The notes under the pieces are model-generated. The model saw nothing but the letters and a program-made list of their open reading frames with translations. It searched no databases and was not told the origin of the DNA. A stretch of DNA of 17,411 nt, from assembly GCA_000496215.1 (NCBI GenBank), contig KI543220.1, positions 89,832 through 107,242 on the forward strand. Reading direction: 5' to 3'. Position 1 is the stretch's first letter, and each line of letters opens with the position of its first letter. Of this stretch, positions 1-7,849 are shown piece after piece. The position numbers were made by a program, and so were the translations under genes. Origin of the DNA: an uncultured archaeon A07HN63. Its GTDB lineage: Archaea > Halobacteriota > Halobacteria > Halobacteriales > Haloferacaceae.

Positions 1-101
1 TGGCGGACTGAAGTAGCGAGGCTCTCTCGGCGAGGGCTTGCTACACCGATCAGTCTCTGTTGACTGCTGATCCGGATATTACCGCGACGTGGGACACAGC
101 C

Positions 102-109
102 GATTTACC
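102..109 (+). promoter_or_regulatory. TATA-like box for panB
   Basis: The sequence GATTTACC lies 22-29 bases before the chosen panB start at 131. That spacing is typical of leaderless haloarchaeal promoters and favours the start at 131 over the in-frame ATG at 89. The bases before it (1-101) hold no gene that I can see. Confidence 0.45.
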
Positions 110-130
110 GCCGGAGCGACGACAGTCGGT

Positions 131-937
131 ATGACCACGACGCGGGGGCTTCGCGACCGCTCGGAGCCGATCACGATGCTGACGGCCTACGACGCCGGGA
201 CCGCCCGGCTGATCGACGACGCCGGCATCGACGTGCTGCTGGTCGGCGACAGCATGGGCACCGAGGCGCTGGGCTACGACTCGACGCTACCCGTCACCGT
301 CGAGGATGTCGAACGCCGGACCGCCGCGGTCGCTCGCGGGAGCGAGGAGGCGCTTGTCGTCGCCGACATGCCGTTTCTCTCGGTCGGCGTCGACGAGAGC
401 GAGACCGTTCGCAACGCCGGCCGCATGCTGAAGGAGGCCGGTGCGGACGCGGTCAAGCTCGAAAGCGGGCCGCACACGGTCGATCTGACCGACCATCTCA
501 CCCATCTTGGGATTCCCGTGATGGCACATCTCGGACTGACGCCACAGCACGTGAACCAGCTTGGCGGCTACACGCGGCAGGGGACCACCGAGGCCGCTGC
601 CGAGGAGATTCTCTCGCTCGCTCGCGAACACGAGGCGGCCGGCGCGTTCGCGCTCGTGCTCGAACATGTCCCGGCAAACGTCGCCGCACAGGTGACCGAG
701 GCGCTCGATATCCCGACCATCGGGATCGGTGCCGGCGGCGACTGCGACGGACAGGTACTCGTGATCAATGACGTACTGGGGCTCAGCGAGGACGCCCCAC
801 CGTTCGCCGAGCAGTTCGGCGACGTGCGGGCCGCGATGACCGACGCCATCGAGAACTACAGGGACGCTGTCGAGTCCGAGTCGTTCCCGGCCGAGAAACA
901 CAGCCACGTCGAAGACGGGCTCGATGATCTCTCCTGA
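131..937 (+). CDS. panB: 3-methyl-2-oxobutanoate hydroxymethyltransferase (ketopantoate hydroxymethyltransferase)
   Basis: PanB transfers a hydroxymethyl group from methylene-tetrahydrofolate (or an archaeal pterin equivalent) to 2-oxoisovalerate, giving ketopantoate, the first committed step toward pantoate and coenzyme A. It is a cytosolic TIM-barrel enzyme. The 268-residue product is of usual length. Visible family motifs are MLTAYDA (16-22), VGDSMG (38-43), HLGLTPQ (133-139), GIGAG (198-202) and FPAEKHS (252-258). The residues matching the metal and catalytic set of the E. coli enzyme are present: D40, D79, K109, E111 and E178. An in-frame ATG at 89 would add 14 residues, but the family usually begins near the MTTT start and a TATA-like box fits 131. 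The gene stands alone; the next gene has its own promoter 180 bases downstream. coaD, another CoA gene, lies at 15327. Confidence 0.93.
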   Translation: MTTTRGLRDRSEPITMLTAYDAGTARLIDDAGIDVLLVGDSMGTEALGYDSTLPVTVEDVERRTAAVARGSEEALVVADMPFLSVGVDESETVRNAGRMLKEAGADAVKLESGPHTVDLTDHLTHLGIPVMAHLGLTPQHVNQLGGYTRQGTTEAAAEEILSLAREHEAAGAFALVLEHVPANVAAQVTEALDIPTIGIGAGGDCDGQVLVINDVLGLSEDAPPFAEQFGDVRAAMTDAIENYRDAVESESFPAEKHSHVEDGLDDLS

Positions 938-982
938 GTGTCACCATCCGATGAATACGGGCTCGCTGACTTCACCCATTCG

Positions 983-992
983 ACCACGTGGT
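983..992. repeat. 10-bp perfect palindrome ACCACGTGGT
   Basis: A perfect 10-base palindrome sits in the 182-base gap between panB and the Hsp20-like gene, about 90 bases upstream of the latter's TATA box. It could be an operator or chance; its distance from the promoter argues against a classic operator. Confidence 0.3.
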
Positions 993-1083
993 GTGTCACG
1001 CAATCGGCAGACAGCCCAAGTGTGAACCGCAACCCCATCGCTATCGAGTCGCAGCCTGCCCTCTTGCGATTATCACAACAAGA

Positions 1084-1091
1084 TTTATATA
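1084..1091 (+). promoter_or_regulatory. TATA box of the Hsp20-like/cdc48 operon
   Basis: TTTATATA is the strongest TATA element in the window and lies 29-36 bases before the ATG at 1120. The surroundings (1070-1120) are AT-rich compared with the genome. With the usual 25-base spacing, transcription would start about 5-8 bases before the ATG, leaving almost no leader. Confidence 0.7.
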
Positions 1092-1119
1092 GAATCGCAT
1101 CTATTCATCTAGTAGAGTA

Positions 1120-1368
1120 ATGAATAATACACAGTCAGTCAGTCGTGACGGTCGGTTGCTCCGGCGGTACGAGTACGACGATCAGTGGGTACTCGCCGCC
1201 GATCTCGCTGTCGGCGACGACAGCGTGGAGTACGACATCATCGGCGACACGCTCATTCTCGTGGTGGACGACGAGGGTGATGTCACCGAGACCGAACTCG
1301 ACCTTCCGGGCGAGGACGCGGACGTAACGGTGAACAACGGTGTGTTGACCGTACAGGTGGAGAAATGA
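1120..1368 (+). CDS. Small alpha-crystallin/Hsp20-like protein (haloarchaeal DUF7127-type)
   Basis: This 82-residue acidic protein is made almost entirely of predicted beta strands. Its C-terminal end, NNGVLTVQVEK, resembles the last strands of an alpha-crystallin (Hsp20) domain. It lacks the long N-terminal arm and the C-terminal I-x-I/V motif that small heat shock proteins use to form large oligomers, so it may be a minimal Hsp20-fold adaptor. It overlaps the start of cdc48 by the four bases ATGA (1365-1368), which implies co-transcription and translational coupling. From this arrangement I infer, without proof, that it hands substrates to Cdc48 or modulates it. I recall similar small genes upstream of cdc48 in other haloarchaea (annotated as DUF7127), but I could not check this. 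The start is fixed by the TATA box at 1084. Confidence 0.75.
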   Translation: MNNTQSVSRDGRLLRRYEYDDQWVLAADLAVGDDSVEYDIIGDTLILVVDDEGDVTETELDLPGEDADVTVNNGVLTVQVEK

Positions 1369-3635
1369 AGCTCACAGTAAAACCAATCAAGCAGAAAGAC
1401 GCCGGCCGGCGACTGGCCGCCATCGATCGCGTGGCAGCCGACGAACTCGACCTCTCCGGAGGCGATTTTATCCGGCTCGACGGCGACGATGGCACCGCCA
1501 TCGCCCGCGTCTGGCCGGGGTATCCGGAGGACGACGGCACCGGTGTCGTCCGCGTTGACGGTCGCCTCCGCAGCGAGGCCGGCGTCGGCATCGACGATAC
1601 CGTCGAGGTCGAAGCAGCAGACCTCCAGCCCGCCGACTCGATCACCATCGCCCTGCCCCAGCGGCTGGGCATTCGTGGCAACATCGACTCGCTGATCCGC
1701 CGCGAACTCGGCGGCCAGCCGGTTACACAGGGCCAGAGCATCCGGCTCCCGCTCGGCTTCGGGTTCATGGGTGGCCAGTCGCAGGCCGTCCCGCTGAAGA
1801 TCGCCTCGACGACACCGTCGGGAACGGTCGTCATCACCGACGATACGCAGGTTCAGATTGCCGAACAGCCAGCCGAGCAGATCGTCGAGGGCCAGCCGGG
1901 CACAGCAGAGGGGTCGGCTGAGGCCCCGAACGTGGCCTACGAGGACATCGGCGGTCTCGACGAGGAACTCGAACAGGTCCGGGAGATGATCGAGTTGCCG
2001 ATGCGACATCCGGAGCTGTTCAAACGCCTCGGCATCGAGCCGCCGAAGGGCGTGCTGCTGCACGGCCCACCGGGCACGGGCAAGACGCTCATCGCCAAAG
2101 CCGTCGCCAACGAGATCGACGCCTCGTTCCACACGGTCTCGGGGCCGGAGATCATGTCGAAGTACTACGGCGAAAGCGAGGAACAGCTCCGCGAGGTCTT
2201 CGAGGAGGCCTCCGAGGAGGCCCCTGCGATCATCTTCATGGACGAACTCGACGCCATCGCGCCGGAACGCGAGGAAGCCGGCGGCGATGTCGAACGCCGG
2301 GTGGTCGCCCAGCTCCTGAGCCTGATGGACGGGCTCGAAGAGCGCGGCGAGGTCGTCGTCATCGGCGCGACCAACCGCGTCGACGCCATCGATCCCGCGC
2401 TCCGCCGTGGCGGTCGGTTCGACCGCGAGATCGAGATCGGCGTCCCGGATCGTGAGGGGCGCAAGGAGATCCTGCAGGTTCACACGCGGAACATGCCTCT
2501 GGTCGACGAGATCGATCTCGACACCTACGCCGAGAACACTCACGGCTTCGTCGGCGCGGATCTCGAATCGCTGGCCAAGGAGGCCGCGATGTCCGCACTC
2601 CGGCGGATCCGCCCGCGGCTCGACCTCGAAAGCGACGAGATTGACGCCGAGGTGCTGGAATCCATCGAGGTGCTCGAATCCGACTTCAAGGACGCACTCA
2701 AGGGGATCGAACCCAGCGCGCTCCGCGAGGTATTCGTCGAAGTCCCCGACGTGACGTGGGACGATGTCGGCGGGCTCGGCGAGACAAAAGAACGGCTCCG
2801 CGAGACGATCCAGTGGCCGCTCGAATACCCGGAGGTCTTCGAGGAGCTCGATATGGCCGCCGCGAAAGGCGTCATGCTCTATGGGCCACCGGGGACCGGC
2901 AAGACGCTGCTGGCGAAGGCCGTCGCCAACGAGGCCGAATCGAACTTCATCTCGATCAAGGGCCCCGAACTCCTCAACAAGTACGTCGGCGAGAGCGAGA
3001 AAGGGGTCCGCGAGGTGTTCAGCAAGGCCCGCGAGAACGCCCCGACTGTCGTTTTCTTCGACGAGATCGACGCCATTGCGACCGAGCGCGGCAGCAACTC
3101 CGAGGGCTCCGGCGTCGGCGAGCGCGTCGTTAGCCAGTTGCTGACCGAACTCGACGGCCTCGAATCGCTGGAGGACGTGGTCGTGATCGCTACCTCGAAT
3201 CGGCCCGACCTGATCGACTCGGCACTGTTGCGGCCCGGCCGACTGGACCGGCACGTCCACGTCCCGGTACCCGACGAGGAGGCCCGCCGGAAGATATTCG
3301 ACGTGCACACCGGCGCAAAACCGCTGGCCGACGATGTCGATCTCGACAAACTGGCTCGCAAGACCGAGGGCTACGTCGGCGCGGATATCGAGGCCGTCTG
3401 CCGCGAGGCGTCGATGGCTGCCAGCCGGGAGTTCATCGGCAGCGTCGATCCCGAGGAGGTCGGCGAATCCGTCGGCAACGTCCGGGTGACGATGAGCCAC
3501 TTCGAGGAAGCGCTTGAGGAGGTCCAGCCCAGCGTGACCGAGGAGACGAAACGCCAGTACGAGGAGATCGAACGCAAGTTCAATCAGGGCGAGGTCGATA
3601 GCGACGACGGCGTCGTCGGCGAGGCGTTCCAGTAA
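1365..3635 (+). CDS. cdc48: Cdc48/VCP-type AAA+ ATPase (VAT-like unfoldase)
   Basis: Cdc48 is a homohexameric ring ATPase that unfolds or remodels proteins in the cytosol, partly to feed the archaeal proteasome. The 756-residue product has the full family layout. A Cdc48 N domain (double-psi barrel plus second subdomain) covers about residues 1-180 and is followed by two AAA+ modules. D1 has Walker A GPPGTGKT at 234-241 and Walker B with D293-E294. D2 has Walker A at 507-514 and Walker B with D566-E567. Arginine-rich sensor regions (RRGGRFDRE in D1, LLRPGRLDRH in D2) and the VGAD motif of each lid domain are intact. The C-terminus ends AFQ, a possible weak relative of the hydrophobic-Tyr-X proteasome-docking motif. 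Its ATG overlaps the stop of the upstream Hsp20-like gene, so translation is probably coupled. It converges on the MFS gene with only 37 bases between. Confidence 0.96.
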   Translation: MKLTVKPIKQKDAGRRLAAIDRVAADELDLSGGDFIRLDGDDGTAIARVWPGYPEDDGTGVVRVDGRLRSEAGVGIDDTVEVEAADLQPADSITIALPQRLGIRGNIDSLIRRELGGQPVTQGQSIRLPLGFGFMGGQSQAVPLKIASTTPSGTVVITDDTQVQIAEQPAEQIVEGQPGTAEGSAEAPNVAYEDIGGLDEELEQVREMIELPMRHPELFKRLGIEPPKGVLLHGPPGTGKTLIAKAVANEIDASFHTVSGPEIMSKYYGESEEQLREVFEEASEEAPAIIFMDELDAIAPEREEAGGDVERRVVAQLLSLMDGLEERGEVVVIGATNRVDAIDPALRRGGRFDREIEIGVPDREGRKEILQVHTRNMPLVDEIDLDTYAENTHGFVGADLESLAKEAAMSALRRIRPRLDLESDEIDAEVLESIEVLESDFKDALKGIEPSALREVFVEVPDVTWDDVGGLGETKERLRETIQWPLEYPEVFEELDMAAAKGVMLYGPPGTGKTLLAKAVANEAESNFISIKGPELLNKYVGESEKGVREVFSKARENAPTVVFFDEIDAIATERGSNSEGSGVGERVVSQLLTELDGLESLEDVVVIATSNRPDLIDSALLRPGRLDRHVHVPVPDEEARRKIFDVHTGAKPLADDVDLDKLARKTEGYVGADIEAVCREASMAASREFIGSVDPEEVGESVGNVRVTMSHFEEALEEVQPSVTEETKRQYEEIERKFNQGEVDSDDGVVGEAFQ

Positions 3636-3672
3636 CGCCCGGAGGCTGTCTTTTCAGTCGTTGCGGTACCAT

Positions 3673-4831
3673 TCAGGCCGGTAGCTTCCCGACCTGTTCG
3701 AGGACCCCGAGCACGGCGACCAGCGCGAACAACACGAGGGCCCCGGCCGTAAACACTGTTCCGTAAGTCAAGCCGCGTTCGATCAGCGCGCCGACGACCG
3801 ATGAGCCGGTCGACTGCGAAAGGATCCACGCCGAGCTAAACACGGCGTACGCGCTCCCGCGGGCGGAATCCGGCAGCGCGGTCAGGATGTAGGCGTCTGT
3901 CGCCGGAAACAGCGCGTGGATCACAAAGCCGAGTGCGGCGGAGACGACCGCCAGCGCGAGGAACCCCTCCACTGCGATCAACAGCAACAGGCAACCGGCA
4001 AACGAGAAAATAATGCCCAGCAAAAACGGGACCGACGGAAATCGGTCGGCAAGCTCGCCCGCGATAAAAAATGCGGGGATGCCGGCCGCGAACACGATAG
4101 TCAGCATCGTCGACGCCTCGTTCGGCGTCAGCCCGCGAGCCTGCATGTAGAGTTCGTAGAAATTGAACACGCCCTGCCAGACGAAAGCGGTGATACCGGC
4201 GATAGCCAGCGCCGAAAGGATGATTTGCCACTCCGAACGCGCGCCGGCCAGCAGCGACCGGTCGTCCGCACCGGCTGCCGGCATCTCGGTGCGCCGGGCG
4301 ACCACGACGGTGGAGGCGGTGACGACAGCGGTACCGACGGCGATCGCCAACAGCGAGAGTCGCCAGTCGACCCACAGCGAGACAGCGACCAGCGGCGCGG
4401 CCGCGACGGCAGCGACCTGATTGGCCGCACCGTGAATCCCCATGACGCGGCCGACCCGGTCCGGGAACAGCTCACTCAACAGCGGGTTCGCCGCGACGAA
4501 GTAGACACCCGAGGCGGTGCCCATGAAGAACGCGCCGATCATGAGCTGTCGAACGGTAGTCGCCGCACCGGTGACCGCCGCCGAATAGTGTGAGGATCGT
4601 CCCGGCGACGATCACGAGATAGTGGCGGGGGACCTTGGTGAGCAGCCAGCCCGCGGGCAGCCGGAGGGACGCGCTGCCGACCCATGCAATCGTCACGATC
4701 AGGCCGGCGGTGGCCTCGCCGATCGGGAACTCCGCGATGAACACGTCCAGCAGCGGGGCGAAGATGATTCTGGCGAGGTTGAGAAAGAAGACGAGTCCAC
4801 ACAGCGAGCCAAAGAGGCGACGACGACTCAC
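3673..4831 (-). pseudogene. MFS-family transporter with an apparent one-base frameshift
   Basis: Two minus-strand reading frames together encode one 12-helix major facilitator protein. The first part, from a GTG at 4831 (MSRRRLFGSL...), carries roughly the first three membrane segments. The second, readable from about 4575 to the stop at 3673, carries the remainder. The join is in the GC-rich stretch 4571-4583: skipping one base gives ...TLFGG-VTGAATTV..., and the total then becomes exactly 386 codons. Read literally the gene is broken. It is otherwise undamaged, which suggests either a very recent mutation or a sequence error. The substrate cannot be told. An upstream ATG at 4933 exists, but the extra residues are not membrane-like and overlap the PemK gene, so GTG 4831 is preferred. 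An intact later part alone (from ATG 4542) would lack the early helices and is unlikely to work. Confidence 0.8.
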
Positions 4832-4929
4832 AGCTGTGTGTCGGGGTGTCCGGGATTCAAACGTTCCGGACTCGCGGTACGCCACATCGGGTGGTCGGAA
4901 GCAGCCCGAACCTGATCGCTGATACAGTT

Positions 4930-5271
4930 TCACTCCTCAGTCGGTGGTTCAACATAGGTTTCCAGTGCGGCAACGACACGCTGTACGAACGGCTCGCTGA
5001 GTCGACCCTGTCGACGAACGAGCGAGGCGTGTTTCGGTGAGGCCGCCGTCCAGGGAGAGGCGTAGCTCTGGCGTGGCATCCCGCCCTCGGTCCAATCGGC
5101 GTCCTCAATTGGAACACCTGCGTCGTGTGCTGTCGTCGTCAACGTGACCGTCATGTACTCCTCGTCGCCGAACGGGTGGCGGTCGTTGTTCAGAATAAGC
5201 CACGGTCGAGGGTTTTCGACTGATTTGAACGGGTCAGGTCCCCAGACGACATCGCCCCGCTGGTAGCTCAT
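4930..5271 (-). CDS. PemK/MazF-family toxin (type II toxin-antitoxin)
   Basis: The 113-residue product has the hallmarks of the PemK/MazF fold: the N-terminal RGDVVW strand (5-10), the conserved RPWLILNN strand (22-29), and the MTVTLTTT strand (40-47). Members of this family are usually sequence-specific endoribonucleases that cut mRNA, though some are only DNA- or RNA-binding. The gene overlaps the upstream winged-helix gene by four bases (its ATG at 5269-5271 overlaps that gene's TGA at 5268-5270), so the two are almost certainly co-expressed in the order regulator then toxin, as usual for type II modules. Its length matches ordinary MazF proteins and nothing appears missing. The function as a toxin is inferred from family and context. 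Confidence 0.82.
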   Translation of the reverse strand: MSYQRGDVVWGPDPFKSVENPRPWLILNNDRHPFGDEEYMTVTLTTTAHDAGVPIEDADWTEGGMPRQSYASPWTAASPKHASLVRRQGRLSEPFVQRVVAALETYVEPPTEE

Positions 5272-5624
5272 TCAGACTCCTCCTCGACAGCGTGTTCGAG
5301 CCATTCGTCCATAGCTTCGTCTCCGAGGCGGTCGTTTGCGGTTCGTGTACTCTCGGCGAAACTGGTGTAGGCCGCCACGTCGTCGGCCTCGCCCAGTGCC
5401 CAGTACGTGCCCCGGTGTCGAACAAGCCCGCGGTCTTCGAGCCGTGAGAGGACGACGCTGATGCTCCCGGCTTTGACGCCGGTCGCGTCGCGGATCTCGC
5501 TCTGTGTGAACGCTTTGTCGGGATGCGCGGCGAGGAATGCCATGACGCGATCGGCGTTCGTCTCGCCATCGTGCTTGAGGCGGTCGTCGGGTGCTGATTC
5601 AAAGGTCTCGATATCGATTGGCAT
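5268..5624 (-). CDS. Winged-helix protein, probable antitoxin of the PemK toxin
   Basis: This 118-residue acidic protein has a MarR/wHTH-like core at about residues 25-75, with a helix-turn-helix segment TQSEIRDATGVKAGSISVVL and a following winged hairpin (LVRHRGTYWAL). The C-terminal 45 residues are acidic and probably helical, a plausible toxin-neutralising tail. It lies immediately upstream of, and overlaps, the PemK-like gene. By analogy with type II toxin-antitoxin operons I infer that it represses the operon and blocks the toxin. Usual MazF partners carry AbrB or ribbon-helix-helix domains rather than a wHTH, so the pairing is unusual. The start is ATG 5624 (MPIDIETF); an upstream ATG at 5663 would add 13 residues with no support. 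AT-rich sequence upstream (5625-5650) probably holds the promoter, but I could not single out one box. Confidence 0.72.
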   Translation of the reverse strand: MPIDIETFESAPDDRLKHDGETNADRVMAFLAAHPDKAFTQSEIRDATGVKAGSISVVLSRLEDRGLVRHRGTYWALGEADDVAAYTSFAESTRTANDRLGDEAMDEWLEHAVEEESE

Positions 5625-5710
5625 ATGTATTTTTTGTCTTTTGTGTATTAGCTGTATCGACAATCTCCTATCTGTTCGTGGTTGCTACAGTCAGTCGTTC
5701 GATCCACGCC

Positions 5711-5718
5711 GCTTTTGA
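5711..5718 (+). promoter_or_regulatory. Weak TATA-like box for glutamyl-tRNA synthetase
   Basis: GCTTTTGA lies 25-32 bases before the ATG at 5743, the spacing seen for the other promoters here. The sequence is a poor TATA match, so this is tentative. Confidence 0.35.
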
Positions 5719-5742
5719 CGAGTCACGCGAAACGCATAGCCA

Positions 5743-7465
5743 ATGGATGACGAACTCCGCGAACGCGTGAAACAGGAAGCCGAGAAGCACGCCCTGTTCA
5801 ACGCGCTCAAACACGACAGCGAGCCCGATGTGGGCGCGATCATGGGGCCGCTCATGGGCGAGAACCCCGATTTCCGGCCCCACGGCGACGAGATCCCGGG
5901 TGTCGTCGGGCAGGTCGTCGGCACGGTCGGGGGGCTTGACCGCGAGGCCCGCCGCGACCGACTCACCGAACTCGATCCCGATCTGGTCGCCGAACTTGAC
6001 GCCGAAGACGAGGGCGACGACCACACACTCCCGGACCTGCCGAACGTCGACGAGTACGACACGATCCGCCTGCGCGCCGCGCCGAACCCGAACGGCCCGT
6101 GGCATCTCGGCCACGCCCGCATGCCCGCGGTCATCGGTACCTACTGCGACCGCTACGACGGCGAGTTCGTCGTCCGGTTCGACGACACCGACCCAGAGAC
6201 GAAGCGACCCGATCTCGACGCCTACGACGCGATTCTCGACGATATCGCCTATCTCGGTTTCGAGCCCCGACGAGGTGCTGCGGGCCTCCGACCGCGTCGA
6301 GACATACTACGAGTACGCCCGCGAGTTGATCGAAATGGGCGAGGCCTACACCTGCGATCTGCCGGCCGAGGAGTTCTCGGAGCGCAAACGCGAGGGCGAG
6401 CCGTCACCCAACCGCGACAAAGATCCCGAAACGGTCCGTGCGGAGTTCGAGGCGATGATCGACGGCGAGTACGCCTCGGGTGAGATGGTACTCCGGATCA
6501 AGACCGACATGCAACATAAGAATCCGGCCCTACGTGACTGGGTTGCCTTCCGCATGATCGACACGCCGCATCCACGCGAGGCGGCGGCCGACTACCGCTG
6601 TTGGCCCATGCTCGATTTCCAGTCCGGTATCGACGACCACCTGACCGGGATTACGCATATCATCCGCGGAATCGATCTACAGGACTCCGCCAAACGCCAG
6701 CAGTTCGTCTACGACTACTTCGACTGGGAGTATCCCGAAGTCCTCCACTGGGGGCACGTCCAGATCGATGCCTACGATATCGACATCTCGACCTCGACGA
6801 TTAAGGAGCTCATCGACGCCGGCGACCTCGACGGCTGGGACGATCCGCGCGCACCGACACTCCAGTCGATCCGCCGCCGCGGGATTCGCGGCGAGGCGGT
6901 CGTCGAGTCGATGATCGGTCTCGGGATGTCGACCACGGATGTCGACCTCGCTATGTCGTCGATCTACGCTAACAATCGTGATATCGTCGACGACGAGGCA
7001 AACCGCTATTTCTTGGTTCGTGATGGCCAACAGGTGCCAGTCGTCGGCGACGAGAAACCCGCTGCCGGTACCCCGCCGCTGCATCCGAACCACGAGGACC
7101 GCGGCACACGCGAGATTCCCGTCGACGACGCGGTCCTTGTTGAGCCGGCTGACCTTCCCGACGAGGGCGAGCGAATCTGGCTGAAGGGCTACGGCTGTGT
7201 TCGCTACGAGGACGAGGCGTTCGTCGCGACCGGCGACGATATCGATGCCGTTCGGGAGGAGGGCGTCGAGGTGATCCACTGGGTGCCGGCTGACGAGACG
7301 GTGTCGGTCAAGATGCGAACACCAGAGGGCGACGTGCTCGGGGAAGCCGAACCAGCCGTTGCGGAGACAGCGGTTGACGAGGTCATCCAGTTCGAGCGGA
7401 TCGGCTTCGTGCGCGTCGACAACCACGCTGGCGACGAATCAGTCGTCTACTACACCCACGACTGA
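5743..7465 (+). CDS. gltX: Glutamyl-tRNA synthetase, with an apparent +1 frameshift
   Basis: The enzyme charges tRNA-Glu (and in archaea usually also tRNA-Gln, later amidated) with glutamate. The archaeal-type N-terminal extension (1-105) is followed by the class I motif RAAPNPNGPWHLGHAR (111-126), which contains the HIGH-box equivalent HLGH. The KMSKS-loop counterpart STSTIK is near residue 349, and an anticodon-binding beta-barrel forms the C-terminal third. The reading frame changes at the four-C run 6265-6268. Up to LGFEP the frame of ATG 5743 is used; then DEVLRASDRVETYYEYA and the remainder lie one base over, to the TGA at 7465. Removing one C gives a single 573-residue protein of normal family length. 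Because this gene should be essential, a sequence error is the simplest explanation. It converges on the small regulator gene with nine bases between. Confidence 0.9.
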
Positions 7466-7474
7466 GCCCACCGC

Positions 7475-7735
7475 TCACAGCGTCAGCGAGTACAGCTGTT
7501 TTCTGGCGTCCCTGAACGACACCCGGGACTCGATGGCATCAACGTCTTCAAGCCGTGTCACGGCCTGTCGAACCGTCCGTGTCGACAGCAGCGTTTCCTC
7601 GGCGAGTTCGCTCTGCGAGAGGTGGTCGTGGCGATCCAGTTCCTTGGCGACGAGTTTCGCACTCGGCGGGAGGTCGCGGACTGGAGCCCATCGGTCTGTG
7701 GCGTCCTGTGGCGTCGCGTTGACGGTTGCACTCAT
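7475..7735 (-). CDS. Small winged-helix (MarR/HTH-type) transcriptional regulator
   Basis: The 86-residue protein consists of little more than one winged helix. A helix-turn-helix segment at about 38-62 (LSQSELAEETLLSTRTVRQAV) is followed by RLEDVDAIESRVSFRDARKQLYSL, which forms the wing. It has no cysteine, so it cannot sense thiols directly, and no visible ligand domain. It is divergent from a thioredoxin-fold gene, and a short inverted repeat lies between the two, so it may control itself and that neighbour. Single-domain regulators of this sort are common in haloarchaea and most have no known effector. The ATG at 7735 is supported by a TATA-like box on the minus strand at 7765-7773. Confidence 0.75.
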   Translation of the reverse strand: MSATVNATPQDATDRWAPVRDLPPSAKLVAKELDRHDHLSQSELAEETLLSTRTVRQAVTRLEDVDAIESRVSFRDARKQLYSLTL

Positions 7736-7764
7736 CTGTACACCACCCTTTTCGATTCTCTGTG

Positions 7765-7773
7765 ATAATACTT
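7765..7773 (-). promoter_or_regulatory. TATA-like box of the small winged-helix gene
   Basis: On the minus strand this reads AAGTATTAT, 30-38 bases before the ATG at 7735, within a strongly AT-rich stretch shared with the divergent gene. Confidence 0.5.
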
Positions 7774-7778
7774 TTGTC

Positions 7779-7795
7779 TTAGAATATTACTCTAA
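7779..7795. promoter_or_regulatory. Inverted repeat TTAGA-N7-TCTAA in divergent promoter region (candidate operator)
   Basis: Five-base arms TTAGA (7779-7783) and TCTAA (7791-7795) flank a 7-base spacer. The repeat overlaps the plus-strand TATA-like box TATTACTC (7785-7792) and ends six bases beyond the minus-strand box. A dimeric wHTH bound here could shut off both promoters. The arms are short and could be chance. Confidence 0.4.
7785..7792 (+). promoter_or_regulatory. TATA-like box of the thioredoxin-fold gene
   Basis: TATTACTC lies 25-32 bases before the in-frame ATG at 7817. If used, transcription would begin near 7815, giving either a leaderless start at 7817 or a leader of about 35 bases before the start at 7850. 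Confidence 0.45.
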
Positions 7796-7840
7796 AACAT
7801 TTGTTGACGAGTCGTAATGGATTTGCGAGTCGGCGGCGAA

Positions 7841-7845
7841 AGGAG
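7841..7845 (+). promoter_or_regulatory. Shine-Dalgarno-like AGGAG before the 7850 start
   Basis: AGGAG ends five bases before the ATG at 7850 and is complementary to the 3' end of archaeal 16S rRNA. It favours 7850 over the in-frame ATG at 7817, and stands out because most starts in this window look leaderless. Confidence 0.5.
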
Positions 7846-7849
7846 AGAT

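Noticed and set aside
287..907. Minus-strand open frame inside panB
   Set aside because: It is a shadow of the conserved panB frame and carries no motif.
938..1120. 60-codon frame between panB and the Hsp20-like gene
   Set aside because: It begins at a GTG directly after panB, crosses the palindrome and the TATA box, and has no recognisable sequence.
1182..3500. Long 772-codon minus-strand open frame antisense to cdc48
   Set aside because: It mirrors the GC-rich codon pattern of cdc48, has no promoter or family motif, and cdc48 is complete on the other strand.
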